From positions 1-64,000 of the forward strand of contig NZ_CP101455.1 in the NCBI RefSeq assembly GCF_024362405.1: a DNA stretch of 64,000 bases, read 5' to 3'. The translations under genes were made by a program, and so were the position numbers. Of the stretch, positions 35,998 through 44,998 are shown in pieces. Origin of the DNA: Halorarius litoreus (lineage in GTDB: Archaea; Halobacteriota; Halobacteria; Halobacteriales; Haloarculaceae). The notes under the pieces are model-generated. The model ran no database searches and had not been told where the DNA came from. It saw only the letters and a list, made by a program, of their open reading frames with translations. The number at the start of each line of letters is the position of its first letter. Position 1 is the first letter of the stretch.

Positions 35998-36669
35998 TCA
36001 GTCGTGACTATCTGTCTCCCCTCCGCTGTCGGTTGAGTTCGTCCCGCTCCCCCCGGAGCCGCCGCCCAGTGCCTCGGTGACACGCTCGTTGAGCGACTCG
36101 ATCTTCGTCGCCGCTTCGTCGGGAAGGCTGCCCTGTGGCGGCTGGAGTCCCGGTTGCCCGCCCGAGTCTGGATTGCCAACGACGACCGTCCCGAGCATGC
36201 CTGTCGCCTCGTGGGGGACACAAAAGTAGTCGTAGACGCCGGGCGTCTCGAACGTGTGCTCGAACGTCGCACCCTGTTCCGATATCGTCCCGCTGTCCCA
36301 CGCGTTCGCTCCGTCGGGGATACGCTGAGGTTTGTCGGTCTTTTCGGCGTAGGCGGTCGTCGTGTGCGATCCACTGTCGAGTTCCCACGTGACGGTTCCG
36401 CCCGTTTCGACCCAGACGACGTGCGGTTCGAAGTGCGAACTCTCGTCGGTCGTCGCCATTGTCACCGTGGCGCTCGCGTTCGGCCCGTCGAGTGACGCTC
36501 CCTCGGCGTCCGAGTGGTCGTCATCGCCTGCCCCGGTTTCGCTTCCGTGCTGGTCGCCAGCACCGTCAGATTCCTGATTCGAAGAGCCAGTACAACCAGC
36601 GATACCGACCGCAACAGCGACACCAGCGCCGGCGACGAACCGGCGACGTGTTGGTTGGCTATCTTTCAT
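35998..36669 (-). CDS. Halocyanin-like blue copper lipoprotein
   Basis: 223 residues from ATG 36669. Tat lipoprotein signal (TRRRFVAGAGVAVAVGIAGC), an acidic His/Gly/Asp linker, then a cupredoxin domain with H (SGSHTTTAYAEK), C, H, M (YDYFCVPHEATGMLG), then a Gly/Ser-rich tail. Closely parallels the 30620 protein along its whole length. Extracellular electron carrier. Confidence 0.88.
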   Translation of the reverse strand: MKDSQPTRRRFVAGAGVAVAVGIAGCTGSSNQESDGAGDQHGSETGAGDDDHSDAEGASLDGPNASATVTMATTDESSHFEPHVVWVETGGTVTWELDSGSHTTTAYAEKTDKPQRIPDGANAWDSGTISEQGATFEHTFETPGVYDYFCVPHEATGMLGTVVVGNPDSGGQPGLQPPQGSLPDEAATKIESLNERVTEALGGGSGGSGTNSTDSGGETDSHD

Positions 36670-36838
36670 GCGTTGAAATTCTCGGCTAGCAGGGCCATTA
36701 TTACCACAGAGATAAGTCCACACTCTGTCGTTTTGGAATAGCTCTAGCCCGTGTTCAGTCGCTGCTGAAGAGCCCTTATCAAGCATCTAACCACACCGAG
36801 TCGAAGCGATTACGGTATTGCCGGGGCAGCCCCCACCT

Positions 36839-37294
36839 ATGCTTCGCCACTCTCCCACGTCCGCTGACCACGTCCTCGGAATCGACGATGAGGAAACAGA
36901 GGGCGTGTTGAACGCGCTCTCGCCGGAGTCCGCTCGGCAGATTCGCTCCGCCCTCAACGGGAAGCCTGCAACGGTCTCAGAGCTATCTGACAGGACGGGA
37001 TTGACCCCACAGAACGTCTCCTACCACCTCGGGAAACTCGCCGATGCAGACCTCGTCCGCACCGACGGAACACGCGAAACGGGGGGAAAAGAAGCGACCG
37101 TCTATACTGCTGGGAGACGTGTCGTCGTCTCGACCGAAAGCCCCACCCGACGCCGTCGACCGGATCTCGGTGTCGTGGGGCTCATCGTCGGCGTCGTTCT
37201 GGCAGCGGCCTGTCTGCACTCGCTTGTCGAGCCATCAGCCAACGGCCTTGCGATGGTACAGTCCGGATTCGATGTTCTCAGTGTGCTGTTCTGA
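36839..37294 (+). CDS. ArsR-like winged-helix regulator with C-terminal membrane helix
   Basis: 151 residues from ATG 36839. Winged helix: IRSALNGKPATVSELSDRTGLTPQNVSYHLGKLADADLVRTDG with wing GGKEATVYTAG. One C-terminal membrane helix (LGVVGLIVGVVLAAACLHSLV). It is divergent from the halocyanin gene and probably regulates it. Confidence 0.78.
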   Translation: MLRHSPTSADHVLGIDDEETEGVLNALSPESARQIRSALNGKPATVSELSDRTGLTPQNVSYHLGKLADADLVRTDGTRETGGKEATVYTAGRRVVVSTESPTRRRRPDLGVVGLIVGVVLAAACLHSLVEPSANGLAMVQSGFDVLSVLF

Positions 37295-37570
37295 CTCCAT
37301 CTCGAGGTCGATGCGGAGCTGGTTCGTTATCATTCCACTGAGTGGCATCGATACGACCAAGCCGTATCCAACCATCTACTGGCCACTCGTGCTGTCGAGT
37401 CGACTCTCGTAGGCACGAGCAAAACGACGACGTAGACCATCTCAACGACATCGAGCGTAGGTATGAACCGGGCACTCTAATCGTCGCCTCCATTCCACTC
37501 CTACCACCCACAGAAATCAGCGAGGATAGTCTCCAAGAGTATTCTTTTGTTCCTATCCAGGTATATCCAC

Positions 37571-38005
37571 TCATTCGACAATTACGGTTCCGATCATTCC
37601 GTTCTCCTCATGTGGAAGGCAAAAATACCGATACGACCCGGTGACCTCGAACGTATACTGGTACGTTTCTCCGCGCTCGAGAAATCCACGAGCTGACGTG
37701 CTCTGTCGGACCGCCTGTTCGGATTCGTAGCCTCCGCTAGCGAAATACGCTGCGTCCTCCGGAATCGAATCCTCGTAGGCCGACGCCGTGTGAGGGGCAC
37801 CACCCTCGTTTTGCCACGTAACGGTCTCTCCAGATTCGATGGTGACTTCTGCTGGGTCGAACCGAAGGTCGCCAGTCATCGTCACGGTCGGCCCTGAGGA
37901 GCCAGTGAGGCCGCCGATACAGCCTGCGAGAGCCGACATCCCAGCCCCCAGACCGATTCCACTCTGGCGAAGCACCGACCGCCGTGAGTGTGTCTCTGAT
38001 GGCAC
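37571..38005 (-). CDS. Halocyanin-like blue copper lipoprotein
   Basis: 144 residues from GTG 38005. Signal SRRSVLRQSGIGLGAGMSALAGC (Tat-like, lipobox LAGC). Cupredoxin ligands H (GAPHTASAYEDS) and C, H, M (YRYFCLPHEENGMIG). It is the last gene of the seven-gene run that starts at copA, 9 bases after the CPBP protease gene, linking a blue copper protein to copper export. Confidence 0.85.
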   Translation of the reverse strand: MPSETHSRRSVLRQSGIGLGAGMSALAGCIGGLTGSSGPTVTMTGDLRFDPAEVTIESGETVTWQNEGGAPHTASAYEDSIPEDAAYFASGGYESEQAVRQSTSARGFLERGETYQYTFEVTGSYRYFCLPHEENGMIGTVIVE

Positions 38006-38014
38006 CTGGGCCCC

Positions 38015-38749
38015 CTACAACGCCGTACCCTGTGTAACCGTATAGTATGCAAGACCGAACTGGACTGCGTTGTATGCACCGTGGATGAGAGCGGGGACCG
38101 CGAGGTTGTCCGTGAGTTCGTACGCCGCCCCGAGCACGAGGGAGAGCGTGAAGACCAGGCCAATATACACGAGTTTCCCGCTCCCCTGGAGGGAGAAGAC
38201 GTGTACCATCGCAAAAATGAGGCTGGCCAAGACGATCGCTCGCGCCGGATGGAACGATTCTCGCAGTGTTCCCTGAATGAGTCCCCGAAATAGGAGTTCC
38301 TCACCAGGACCCACCAACAGGAACGAGAGTGGAATCAACACCAGAAAGACGGTTGGCTCTTGGCGTCCGATCTCGATGATCTGGTTGCTGGCGTGGTCGA
38401 ATCCGAGATACGCAATCACCGCCGAGAGTACGCGAACCGCAACCAGTAGCGCGATGAATCCCCCGACGACCCATGCGATGTCACGACGCGTCGGAACGCG
38501 TAGCCCGATGAACTCCAGACCACTGTCGCGGGTCCGTAGATAGACGAGTGCAACACCTCCAAACGTCACTCCCTGGAGTAACACTGTACTCAAACCAAGG
38601 CGTAGCGCCGGGCGGTCCAAGAGAGAGATCCCGACAGCACTGAGCGACTGTGAAACGAGCAGCAGGAGAATCGCCCCGATGACAAAGCTCCCGAGCGCGA
38701 CGCCGAGAGTAACGCCCACTGCACGGAGCTGTCGCCGAACGTTCGTCAT
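38015..38749 (-). CDS. CPBP-family intramembrane metalloprotease
   Basis: 244 residues with about seven helices and the three Abi/CPBP motifs: EELLFRG (GPGEELLFRGLIQGTL), FAMVHVFSL, and HGAYNAVQF. CPBP enzymes (CAAX protease-like) cleave membrane proteins; some act in bacteriocin immunity or stress. Overlaps the DUF1405 gene by 4 bases in the copA operon. Confidence 0.88.
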   Translation of the reverse strand: MTNVRRQLRAVGVTLGVALGSFVIGAILLLLVSQSLSAVGISLLDRPALRLGLSTVLLQGVTFGGVALVYLRTRDSGLEFIGLRVPTRRDIAWVVGGFIALLVAVRVLSAVIAYLGFDHASNQIIEIGRQEPTVFLVLIPLSFLLVGPGEELLFRGLIQGTLRESFHPARAIVLASLIFAMVHVFSLQGSGKLVYIGLVFTLSLVLGAAYELTDNLAVPALIHGAYNAVQFGLAYYTVTQGTAL

Positions 38750-39477
38750 GACTCCAGTCCCCCGTCACTCGATTCACTTGTCGATGGTCCTCTTTCTGAT
38801 GTGGAGAATCGCTGAAGCTCGAGCGTCTTCACCCGTGTTGCCAGTGCGAGAAACGTCGCGGTGAGCGTCAACGTCACTGCCGCGGCCGCTGCGAGGTCGT
38901 GCGCTCGCACCGAATGGTTGAGAACGCCATTGGCGAGTTCGGCCCGTAGGAACGTGTGATGGAATTCACCGACGAGCGGTACGAAGTAGTCCACGATGTC
39001 GTTGAATCCGTACCAGACGGTGGCGACGGCGACCGCACCGACCGAGAACTCGGCGTAGCGATAGATCAGGAACGACTGCAGACTCATCGCGAGATGGCTC
39101 ACGATGAGGAACCAGTAGAGCCAGGGTTCGATGCCTCCCGGCCCGTTGAGAACCAGCTGGACGAACGGTGTCCAGAGGCCGAGTTTGATGTTGCCGTAGA
39201 ACGCGAGCATATGGAGCCACTCGACGTCGTAGTCGAGTTTCCACGCAGCGAGACTGAGCGCCACGAAAAGCGTCGCGGCGGGACTATCGGGGACGAACGG
39301 CCACATGACGAGTGGCGTCTGTGCGAACTGAAAACGATAGTACCAGAGGCCGAACGCGGTCCCCGCGAGATTGATCGCAACGATAATCCACACATATCGG
39401 AGTGCGAAGTTCTCGACGCGCTGTGGTAGCGGTGCGAGGTAGCTAGGCAGACGATCTGAACGTGTTGTCGAGGTCAT
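38746..39477 (-). CDS. DUF1405 family membrane protein
   Basis: 243 residues with six helices, starting RYVWIIVAINLAGTAFGLWYYRFQFAQTPLVMWPFVPDSP, the characteristic opening of DUF1405 proteins. Function unknown. It lies in the copA operon, 12 bases after the preceding gene. Confidence 0.82.
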   Translation of the reverse strand: MTSTTRSDRLPSYLAPLPQRVENFALRYVWIIVAINLAGTAFGLWYYRFQFAQTPLVMWPFVPDSPAATLFVALSLAAWKLDYDVEWLHMLAFYGNIKLGLWTPFVQLVLNGPGGIEPWLYWFLIVSHLAMSLQSFLIYRYAEFSVGAVAVATVWYGFNDIVDYFVPLVGEFHHTFLRAELANGVLNHSVRAHDLAAAAAVTLTLTATFLALATRVKTLELQRFSTSERGPSTSESSDGGLES

Positions 39478-39489
39478 TTTCGAAATAGA

Positions 39490-39942
39490 TTACATTCCGG
39501 ATTCGGAGCCGCGCCGATTCGTCATAATGACGCCACTAATTAGCATCAGCACCGCAAGTGCGACCATACCGAGATCCCACCCCATACCGGCGGTCATCGT
39601 CGATTCCATGCCACCAGTCATTCCACCTTCCATTCCGGACCCCATACCCATTCCCCAGTTCACGCTACCGGTAACACCGACCAGCGCCTGGTTGAGCAAC
39701 ATCACGAGCGAGTAGCCGATCATCAGGGGACCACTCGCGTTCCCGAGCCGATCCGCATAGGGCGTCAGCAGAACGACGCCGTGGACGACCACGACGACGC
39801 CGAGAAGCGCCATGAGGAGCCCGCTGTTCGAGCCCATCATCCCGGTGCCACCTGTCGCGGAGAGCAGCGAGTAGACTCCCGAGACGAGTGCGATTGCCGC
39901 GCCGTACTGTCGTGTCGTACCGTTTGTGTTCATCGTCTCCAT
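39490..39942 (-). CDS. Small four-helix membrane protein with Met/Gly-rich loop
   Basis: 150 residues from ATG 39942; the longer frame upstream only shadows the next gene. Four helices; a loop near the C-terminus is Met/Gly-rich (GMGMGSGMEGGMTGGMESTM), reminiscent of copper-binding Met motifs. Two bases separate it from the upstream gene's stop. Unrecognised family; copper binding is a guess. Confidence 0.7.
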   Translation of the reverse strand: METMNTNGTTRQYGAAIALVSGVYSLLSATGGTGMMGSNSGLLMALLGVVVVVHGVVLLTPYADRLGNASGPLMIGYSLVMLLNQALVGVTGSVNWGMGMGSGMEGGMTGGMESTMTAGMGWDLGMVALAVLMLISGVIMTNRRGSESGM

Positions 39943-39944
39943 TG

Positions 39945-40946
39945 TCAGACTCCGAGCATCATCCGAAGCGATCCACGGACGCCCATCGGGAGCCCAATCG
40001 CTCCGATGAAGAACGTCATGAGCCACCACCAGGTGTGGTTCATTTCGTCTTTCGCGTCCGCGAGGTACCACACGATACCGCCAGTCACGAGGAGTTTGAG
40101 GACGAACGTCGACCCCGAGAATCCGGTCGCCTGGTACACGAGATTCGTCACAACCAGCTTGGGTGAATAGCCGAGGAACGTGACGCCGATGAGATTCTGC
40201 GCCGCATCCCACATCTGGCCGAAGACGGCCAGCAGGAACAACGGGTGTCGAAGGTGTGCGACATCGACGACGCTCGCTCCCCAGTAGTAGAGCGCGGTCA
40301 TACCGAGGGCGATCCCCGTCGTCGCGACCGGCACCCACACGCGGAGTGGAGCCGACGTCGAGAGCCCGTGCCAGAGCGCCCACCCGACGGCACCAATCGC
40401 CCAGACCGTTCCAACGAGACCGACTATCGACGGGATGGACCCGATATTCCGGTTACGCGCGAGTGCGCCGACGCCGAGTGAGAGGACGGTGACGGCGGTG
40501 ACGACGAAGTAGATCGACGGCGTGATGAACAGCACGGCGTAGTCACCGAGCAGGCCGATATCCTCGAGGGCGCGCATCGCTCCGCCAGCAACGATGATTG
40601 GCGCGAACCCGTACGCGAGTCGAGCGTCGTACGTGACATCGAGGGAGTCGAGATACGCTCGGAGCCCGGGGAGACTGTACACGACGGCCGCGAGGTACGT
40701 CACCGTGTTCACGGCGTTGTATCCGCGGACGGCCCGTATTCCCTCGTGCGTGACTGGCTGGCCGGCAGCGTCGGCGACGACCGGACCCCAGAGGTACTGC
40801 CAAACGAATCGGTCGTAGACGAGCGTCGGGAATGCGAGGAGTGCTGCACCGACGAGAACGACCGGGGCGAGCAGATACAGGACCCACCACTCCCGAGTTC
40901 CAGTGGCGGGGAGGGCGGTTTCGACGCGGCGAGTGACGGTGCTCAC
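39945..40946 (-). CDS. DUF63 family membrane protein
   Basis: 333 residues from GTG 40946, whose GTGA overlaps the stop of the preceding gene; an upstream frame adds 16 residues. About nine helices. The opening (REWWVLYLLAPVVLVGAALLAF ... VWQYLWGPVVADAAG) and AYGFAPIIVAGGAMRALEDIG are typical of the haloarchaeal DUF63 family. Function unknown. Confidence 0.82.
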   Translation of the reverse strand: MSTVTRRVETALPATGTREWWVLYLLAPVVLVGAALLAFPTLVYDRFVWQYLWGPVVADAAGQPVTHEGIRAVRGYNAVNTVTYLAAVVYSLPGLRAYLDSLDVTYDARLAYGFAPIIVAGGAMRALEDIGLLGDYAVLFITPSIYFVVTAVTVLSLGVGALARNRNIGSIPSIVGLVGTVWAIGAVGWALWHGLSTSAPLRVWVPVATTGIALGMTALYYWGASVVDVAHLRHPLFLLAVFGQMWDAAQNLIGVTFLGYSPKLVVTNLVYQATGFSGSTFVLKLLVTGGIVWYLADAKDEMNHTWWWLMTFFIGAIGLPMGVRGSLRMMLGV

Positions 40947-41167
40947 GACTCGCTCACCTCCAGTCGCCACGTCGTGCTCTTCGAGCGTCCCCACTGTTCG
41001 AGCGACACGTCGGTGAGGTCGTCCTGGAGCTGGCTCAGATACTGTGCGACGGCTTTCGGCGATCCGTCGAGGTCGCTAGCGATATCCCGAGCCCGAAGGT
41101 ACGTGGGCTCAGTATCGGCCGTCTCGACGAGGTACGCGTGCACCTTGCGGCGGGAAATAGAGGACAT
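40943..41167 (-). CDS. Small winged-helix-like protein (DUF7123-like)
   Basis: 74 residues: RRKVHAYLVETADTEPTYLRARDIASDLDGSPKAVAQYLSQLQDDL reads as a compact helix-turn-helix. It lies 20 bases after copA and 4 bases overlapping the DUF63 gene. It could be a local regulator; homologues occur singly across haloarchaea. Confidence 0.72.
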   Translation of the reverse strand: MSSISRRKVHAYLVETADTEPTYLRARDIASDLDGSPKAVAQYLSQLQDDLTDVSLEQWGRSKSTTWRLEVSES

Positions 41168-41187
41168 GGATCAAGTGGCTTTGGTAT

Positions 41188-43794
41188 TCAGCGCAGCTTC
41201 CCGAGCAGTTTGTAGTCGTGATCGGGGGTGTACCGTCGGAACAGCAGGCTGTTCGACAGCACCGACACGCTGGAGAACGCCATCGCACCGGCAGCGAGCA
41301 CCGGTTGGAGCAGGCCCAGCGACGCCAGCGGAATCATCGCGGTGTTGTACCCGAGCGCCCACACGAGGTTCTGCTTGATCTTCGCGAGCGTCGCGTCCGA
41401 GATGCGGATGGCCTTCACGACGTCAAGGGGGTCGTCGCGCATCAGCGTCACGTCCGCCGCCTCAATGGCCACGTCCGTCCCCGAGCCGATGGCGGTCCCC
41501 ACGTACGCGACGGCGAGGGCGGGCGCATCGTTGACGCCGTCGCCCACCATCATCGCCTTCCGGCCTTCGTCCTGAATGCTCTCGACGGCATCGGATTTGT
41601 CCTCGGGGAGAACCCCCGCGCGGACGTTCTCGGGGTCGATGCCGACTTGCTCGGCGACCGCGCGGGCGGTCCGCTCGTTGTCGCCGGTGATCATCATCAC
41701 GTCGACGCCGCGTTCCTGCAGCTGGCTCACGGCGTCTTTCGCACTCTCTTTGACCGTGTCGGCATCGGCGACCACACCCACGAGTTCGCCCTCGTAGGCG
41801 ACGAGCATTGCCGTCTTCCCCTCGTTCTCGAGGCGCTCCATCGTGTCCTGCGCGGGCGAGGGGTCGATCCCGTTGTCACGGAGGAGCTTCCGATTCCCGA
41901 CCAGGACCTCACTGTTGCCGACAGTCGCTCTGATGCCGTGGCCGGGGACGTTCTCGAAGTGGTCCGGGTCGCTCACGTCGATCCCTCGCTCTTCGGCGCC
42001 GTCGACAATGGCACGGGCGAGCGGGTGTTCGCTCGCATGTTCGGCCGTGGCCGCGAGCCGAAGGACATCTTCCTCACCGAGACGGTCACGAGCGGTCAGT
42101 TGGCCACCATCTGCAGCAGTATCGCCGCCATCCGTGAGAGGCTGTCCGTCACCGTCGAACACGACGATGTCGGTGAGCTCCATTTCGCCTTTCGTCAACG
42201 TCCCTGTCTTGTCGAAGACGACCGTGTCGACGTCCTTCGCGCGTTCGAGGATGTCACCGCCCTTGAACAGGACGCCGTTCTGTGCACCGATAGTCGTCCC
42301 GACCATCGTCGCGGCAGGCGTCGCAAGGCCCAGCGCACAGGGACAGGCGATCAGTACGGCCGACGCGAACACGATGATCGAGAACTCGAAGACGGTGACG
42401 GTCCCTCCAGCGATTGCAGGTCCACCTGCCACGGCACCCCACAGCGGGAGCCACTCGACGAAGCTCGCGAGCGCTCCGGGGAACAAGTACCAGACGACAC
42501 CCCAGAGAACGGCGTTGGCGATGACTGCCGGCACGAAATACGCCGAGATGCGGTCGGCGAGGTTCTGGATGTCGGGCTGGCGCGACTGGGCGTCCTTGAC
42601 CGTCTGAACGATCTGCTGAAGCGCCGTGTCCTTCCCGACCTTCGTCGCCTCCACGACGAGCACGCCGTTCTCGTTGATAGTCGAGCCGACGACCTCGTCA
42701 CCCTCGCTCTTCTCGACGGGGACAGACTCGCCGGTGACCATCGACTCGTCGACCGCTGACTGGCCATCGACGACGACCCCGTCGGTCGGGATCTGCTCGC
42801 CAGGCCGAACCTTCATCCGATCGCCGACCTCGACGTCCTCAAGTGGGATCTCCTCCTCGTTGCCGGCCTCATCGACGACGGTGGCCGTCTCGGCCTCCAT
42901 CTCCAGCAGCTTGCGGAGCGCCTCGCCGGCTTGGCCCTTCGAGCGGGCTTCAAGGTAGTTCCCGAGGGTGATGAACACGAGGATGAGCGCGGCGGTGTCG
43001 AAGTACAGGCCGCCCGCGATGAGCCCTGAGAGGACTGCGACAGAGTAGACGTACGCAGTGGTCGAGCCCAGCGCGATCAGGACGTCCATGTTGGCGCGCT
43101 TGTTGTTCACCAGCGCATTGTACGAGTTCTTGTAGAACGGCCAACCGAGCACCAGCTGGACGGGCGTCGCCAGCAGGAACTCTGCCCAGCCGAACTCGAT
43201 TCCGAGAATGGTCTCCGGGAGGACGCCACCGCCGAGGAGGAACTTCTCGGCGAGGAAAAAGAGGAGAGGTGCCGACAGCACCGCACCAAACAGGGTCAGT
43301 CGAAGCTGCTTACGGATTTCAGCCTGTCGCGCGGCGTCGCGCGCGTCCTCGCCAGAGTCGCTGTCGTCGCCGTCCTCTCGGACGGGCGAGTAGCCCGCGC
43401 TCTCGATGGCATCGTAGAGTGCATCCAGCGACGTGTCCGCGGGGTTGTACCGGACCTGGGCTTCGTCGGTGGCGAAGTTCGCCTCGGCCGCGATGACACC
43501 GGGTGTGTTCTCTAGGGCAGTCTCATTGGTCTGTACACAGTTGGCACAGGTCATATCGGAGATGCCGATGGTCACTGTGTCAGACACCGCACCATACCCG
43601 GCATCTTCGATCGCCTCGTATATCTCTTCGAGCGATACCTCGTCAGGATCGTACTCGACGGAGCCTTCATCCGTGGCGAAGTTCGCGTTCGCCTCAACGA
43701 CGCCGTCGAGGGACTCTAGCGCGTCGCCAACTGTCGCCGAACAGTTAGCACAGGTCATCCCTGTGATGTCGAGATGTGCAGTTCGCGTTCCCAT
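41188..43794 (-). CDS. copA: Cu(+)-exporting P1B-type ATPase CopA
   Basis: 868 residues. Two N-terminal HMA domains (GMTCANCS with C15/C18; DMTCANCV with C83/C86). Eight helices including the transport motif [12 protein letters not shown], actuator TGES, phosphorylation DKTGTLTKG and hinge [11 protein letters not shown]. It exports cuprous ions from the cytosol using ATP. It heads a run of seven tightly spaced genes ending in a halocyanin. A candidate operator lies 64 bases upstream of the start. Confidence 0.96.
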   Translation of the reverse strand: MGTRTAHLDITGMTCANCSATVGDALESLDGVVEANANFATDEGSVEYDPDEVSLEEIYEAIEDAGYGAVSDTVTIGISDMTCANCVQTNETALENTPGVIAAEANFATDEAQVRYNPADTSLDALYDAIESAGYSPVREDGDDSDSGEDARDAARQAEIRKQLRLTLFGAVLSAPLLFFLAEKFLLGGGVLPETILGIEFGWAEFLLATPVQLVLGWPFYKNSYNALVNNKRANMDVLIALGSTTAYVYSVAVLSGLIAGGLYFDTAALILVFITLGNYLEARSKGQAGEALRKLLEMEAETATVVDEAGNEEEIPLEDVEVGDRMKVRPGEQIPTDGVVVDGQSAVDESMVTGESVPVEKSEGDEVVGSTINENGVLVVEATKVGKDTALQQIVQTVKDAQSRQPDIQNLADRISAYFVPAVIANAVLWGVVWYLFPGALASFVEWLPLWGAVAGGPAIAGGTVTVFEFSIIVFASAVLIACPCALGLATPAATMVGTTIGAQNGVLFKGGDILERAKDVDTVVFDKTGTLTKGEMELTDIVVFDGDGQPLTDGGDTAADGGQLTARDRLGEEDVLRLAATAEHASEHPLARAIVDGAEERGIDVSDPDHFENVPGHGIRATVGNSEVLVGNRKLLRDNGIDPSPAQDTMERLENEGKTAMLVAYEGELVGVVADADTVKESAKDAVSQLQERGVDVMMITGDNERTARAVAEQVGIDPENVRAGVLPEDKSDAVESIQDEGRKAMMVGDGVNDAPALAVAYVGTAIGSGTDVAIEAADVTLMRDDPLDVVKAIRISDATLAKIKQNLVWALGYNTAMIPLASLGLLQPVLAAGAMAFSSVSVLSNSLLFRRYTPDHDYKLLGKLR

Positions 43795-43857
43795 TCTTGT
43801 CCTATACTACGTAGTCCTTCCTTAGTGCAGTTACTGTTTCGAGACCAGTGCTTTAGA

Positions 43858-43881
43858 CCAGTATAGAATTTAGATTCAAAG
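43858..43881. promoter_or_regulatory. Candidate copper-responsive operator upstream of copA
   Basis: The core GAATTTAGATTCAAAG lies within a 24-base stretch that matches the stretch at 44614-44637 at 19 positions. The site lies 64 bases before the copA start; the partner site is 69 bases before the TRASH regulator start. The parallel spacing supports a shared regulator. Confidence 0.6.
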
Positions 43882-43954
43882 GCCTAGTTCCGTTCCACTA
43901 CCGAAGGATGCCAATATCGACTCCGCCGATCTGGAGCGGAAATCGCGGCTACAA

Positions 43955-44545
43955 CTAGACTCCGTCTTCGAGACGTTGATACTGGTCTTCGAAGCGGCCA
44001 CGGCACGACGGACAACAGAAGTGATAGATGTCTCCGTCGATTCGAGCGGATTCGCCCTCGCTATCGACCGTATTCCCACACTCGGCGCACGTGATTGCGA
44101 ACTCGGTGCCGTCGAGTGAGGGTGTCCATTCGAGGTCGTCGACGAGCGTCACCGAGTACTCCGTCGATGGCGCGTCTTCGAGGAGACCCTCGACCCATCG
44201 GCGAACGTTCTGTCCTTCCGCACGACCGTAGAACCATATTTTCCCCTCGGCAGTGACGAAGAGGTGTTCGATACCATCCGCGTCGTGGAGCCGGCTTCGA
44301 AGTGACTCGATGGCAGCGGTATCGTTTTCGAGCTGGACGAACACCGGAACGCCAGCTCGCAGTTGTGCGCGATTCACGTCGACGGTGAAGCCGTTGATGA
44401 TGTCGGCCTCCTCTAACCGTTTCACGCGGTCTGATACGGCTGGCCCCGAGAGATCCACCTCCTCACCGATGCTGCTGAACGGGCGTCGCGCGTCCTCTGC
44501 TAGTAGCGAGAGGATCTCCATGTCTGTCTCGTCTAAATCACGCAT
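43955..44545 (-). CDS. Lrp/AsnC-family copper regulator with TRASH domain
   Basis: 196 residues from ATG 44545; the longer frame reads through the promoter. N-terminal AsnC helix-turn-helix (DMEILSLLAEDARRPFSSIGEEVDLSGPAVSDRVKRL), RAM-like middle, C-terminal TRASH (CAECGNTVDS ... YHFCCPSCRGRF). Resembles the Halobacterium Lrp-TRASH protein (VNG1179C) needed for copper induction of a copper ATPase. Divergent from the CopZ-like gene and downstream of nothing else, so it probably controls copA and the copB operon. Confidence 0.9.
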   Translation of the reverse strand: MRDLDETDMEILSLLAEDARRPFSSIGEEVDLSGPAVSDRVKRLEEADIINGFTVDVNRAQLRAGVPVFVQLENDTAAIESLRSRLHDADGIEHLFVTAEGKIWFYGRAEGQNVRRWVEGLLEDAPSTEYSVTLVDDLEWTPSLDGTEFAITCAECGNTVDSEGESARIDGDIYHFCCPSCRGRFEDQYQRLEDGV

Positions 44546-44613
44546 ATCTCCCCATTGAACCCCCGAACCACAATATTGTTTCCCAGCGCCAAGATTTGAA
44601 TGCCATCTCACTT

Positions 44614-44637
44614 CCAAGATAGACTTTGGATTCGAAG
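44614..44637. promoter_or_regulatory. Candidate copper-responsive operator between regulator and chaperone
   Basis: The core GACTTTGGATTCGAAG is related to sites before copA (43858) and, more loosely, at 8253, 14024 and 27537. It is 41 bases from the chaperone start and 69 from the regulator start, so it could serve both. Confidence 0.6.
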
Positions 44638-44677
44638 CAGAAACTGACAAAGATTCCCCTCCCGTATGTACCAGTGT

Positions 44678-44875
44678 ATGACGCAGACCATCACTGTCGA
44701 AGGAATGACGTGCGGTCACTGTGAACAGACAGTCGAAGACGCGCTTCGAGAAGTGAGCGGCGTGACCGACGCGACTGCCGATCGCGAGGCCGAACAGGCG
44801 AGCGTCGATGGCGATGCTGACGTCACGTCACTCGTTCAAGCCGTCGAGGACGCTGGATACACCGCCCACGCCTGA
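44678..44875 (+). CDS. copZ: HMA-domain copper chaperone (CopZ-like)
   Basis: 65 residues from ATG 44678. A single HMA fold with VEGMTCGHCEQTVEDAL; the Cys pair is C12 and C15 and the C-terminal half ends VQAVEDAGYTAHA. It carries cuprous ions to the ATPases or regulator. It lies directly upstream of copB. Confidence 0.9.
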   Translation: MTQTITVEGMTCGHCEQTVEDALREVSGVTDATADREAEQASVDGDADVTSLVQAVEDAGYTAHA

Positions 44876-44998
44876 GAACCGCCGGAACGCACGTCCACAA
44901 GCGCCCCGCCGTTCTCGTTCGACACCGGCCCTCTTGACGGTACTGCGCCGTATCAGGGTCTGGACAATATAATGAGGGACGGCACCAAAACCCACGCC

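Noticed and set aside
39943..40383. Long N-terminal extension of the 39490 membrane protein
   Set aside because: Those residues are an Arg-rich shadow of the DUF63 gene; the real start is ATG 39942.
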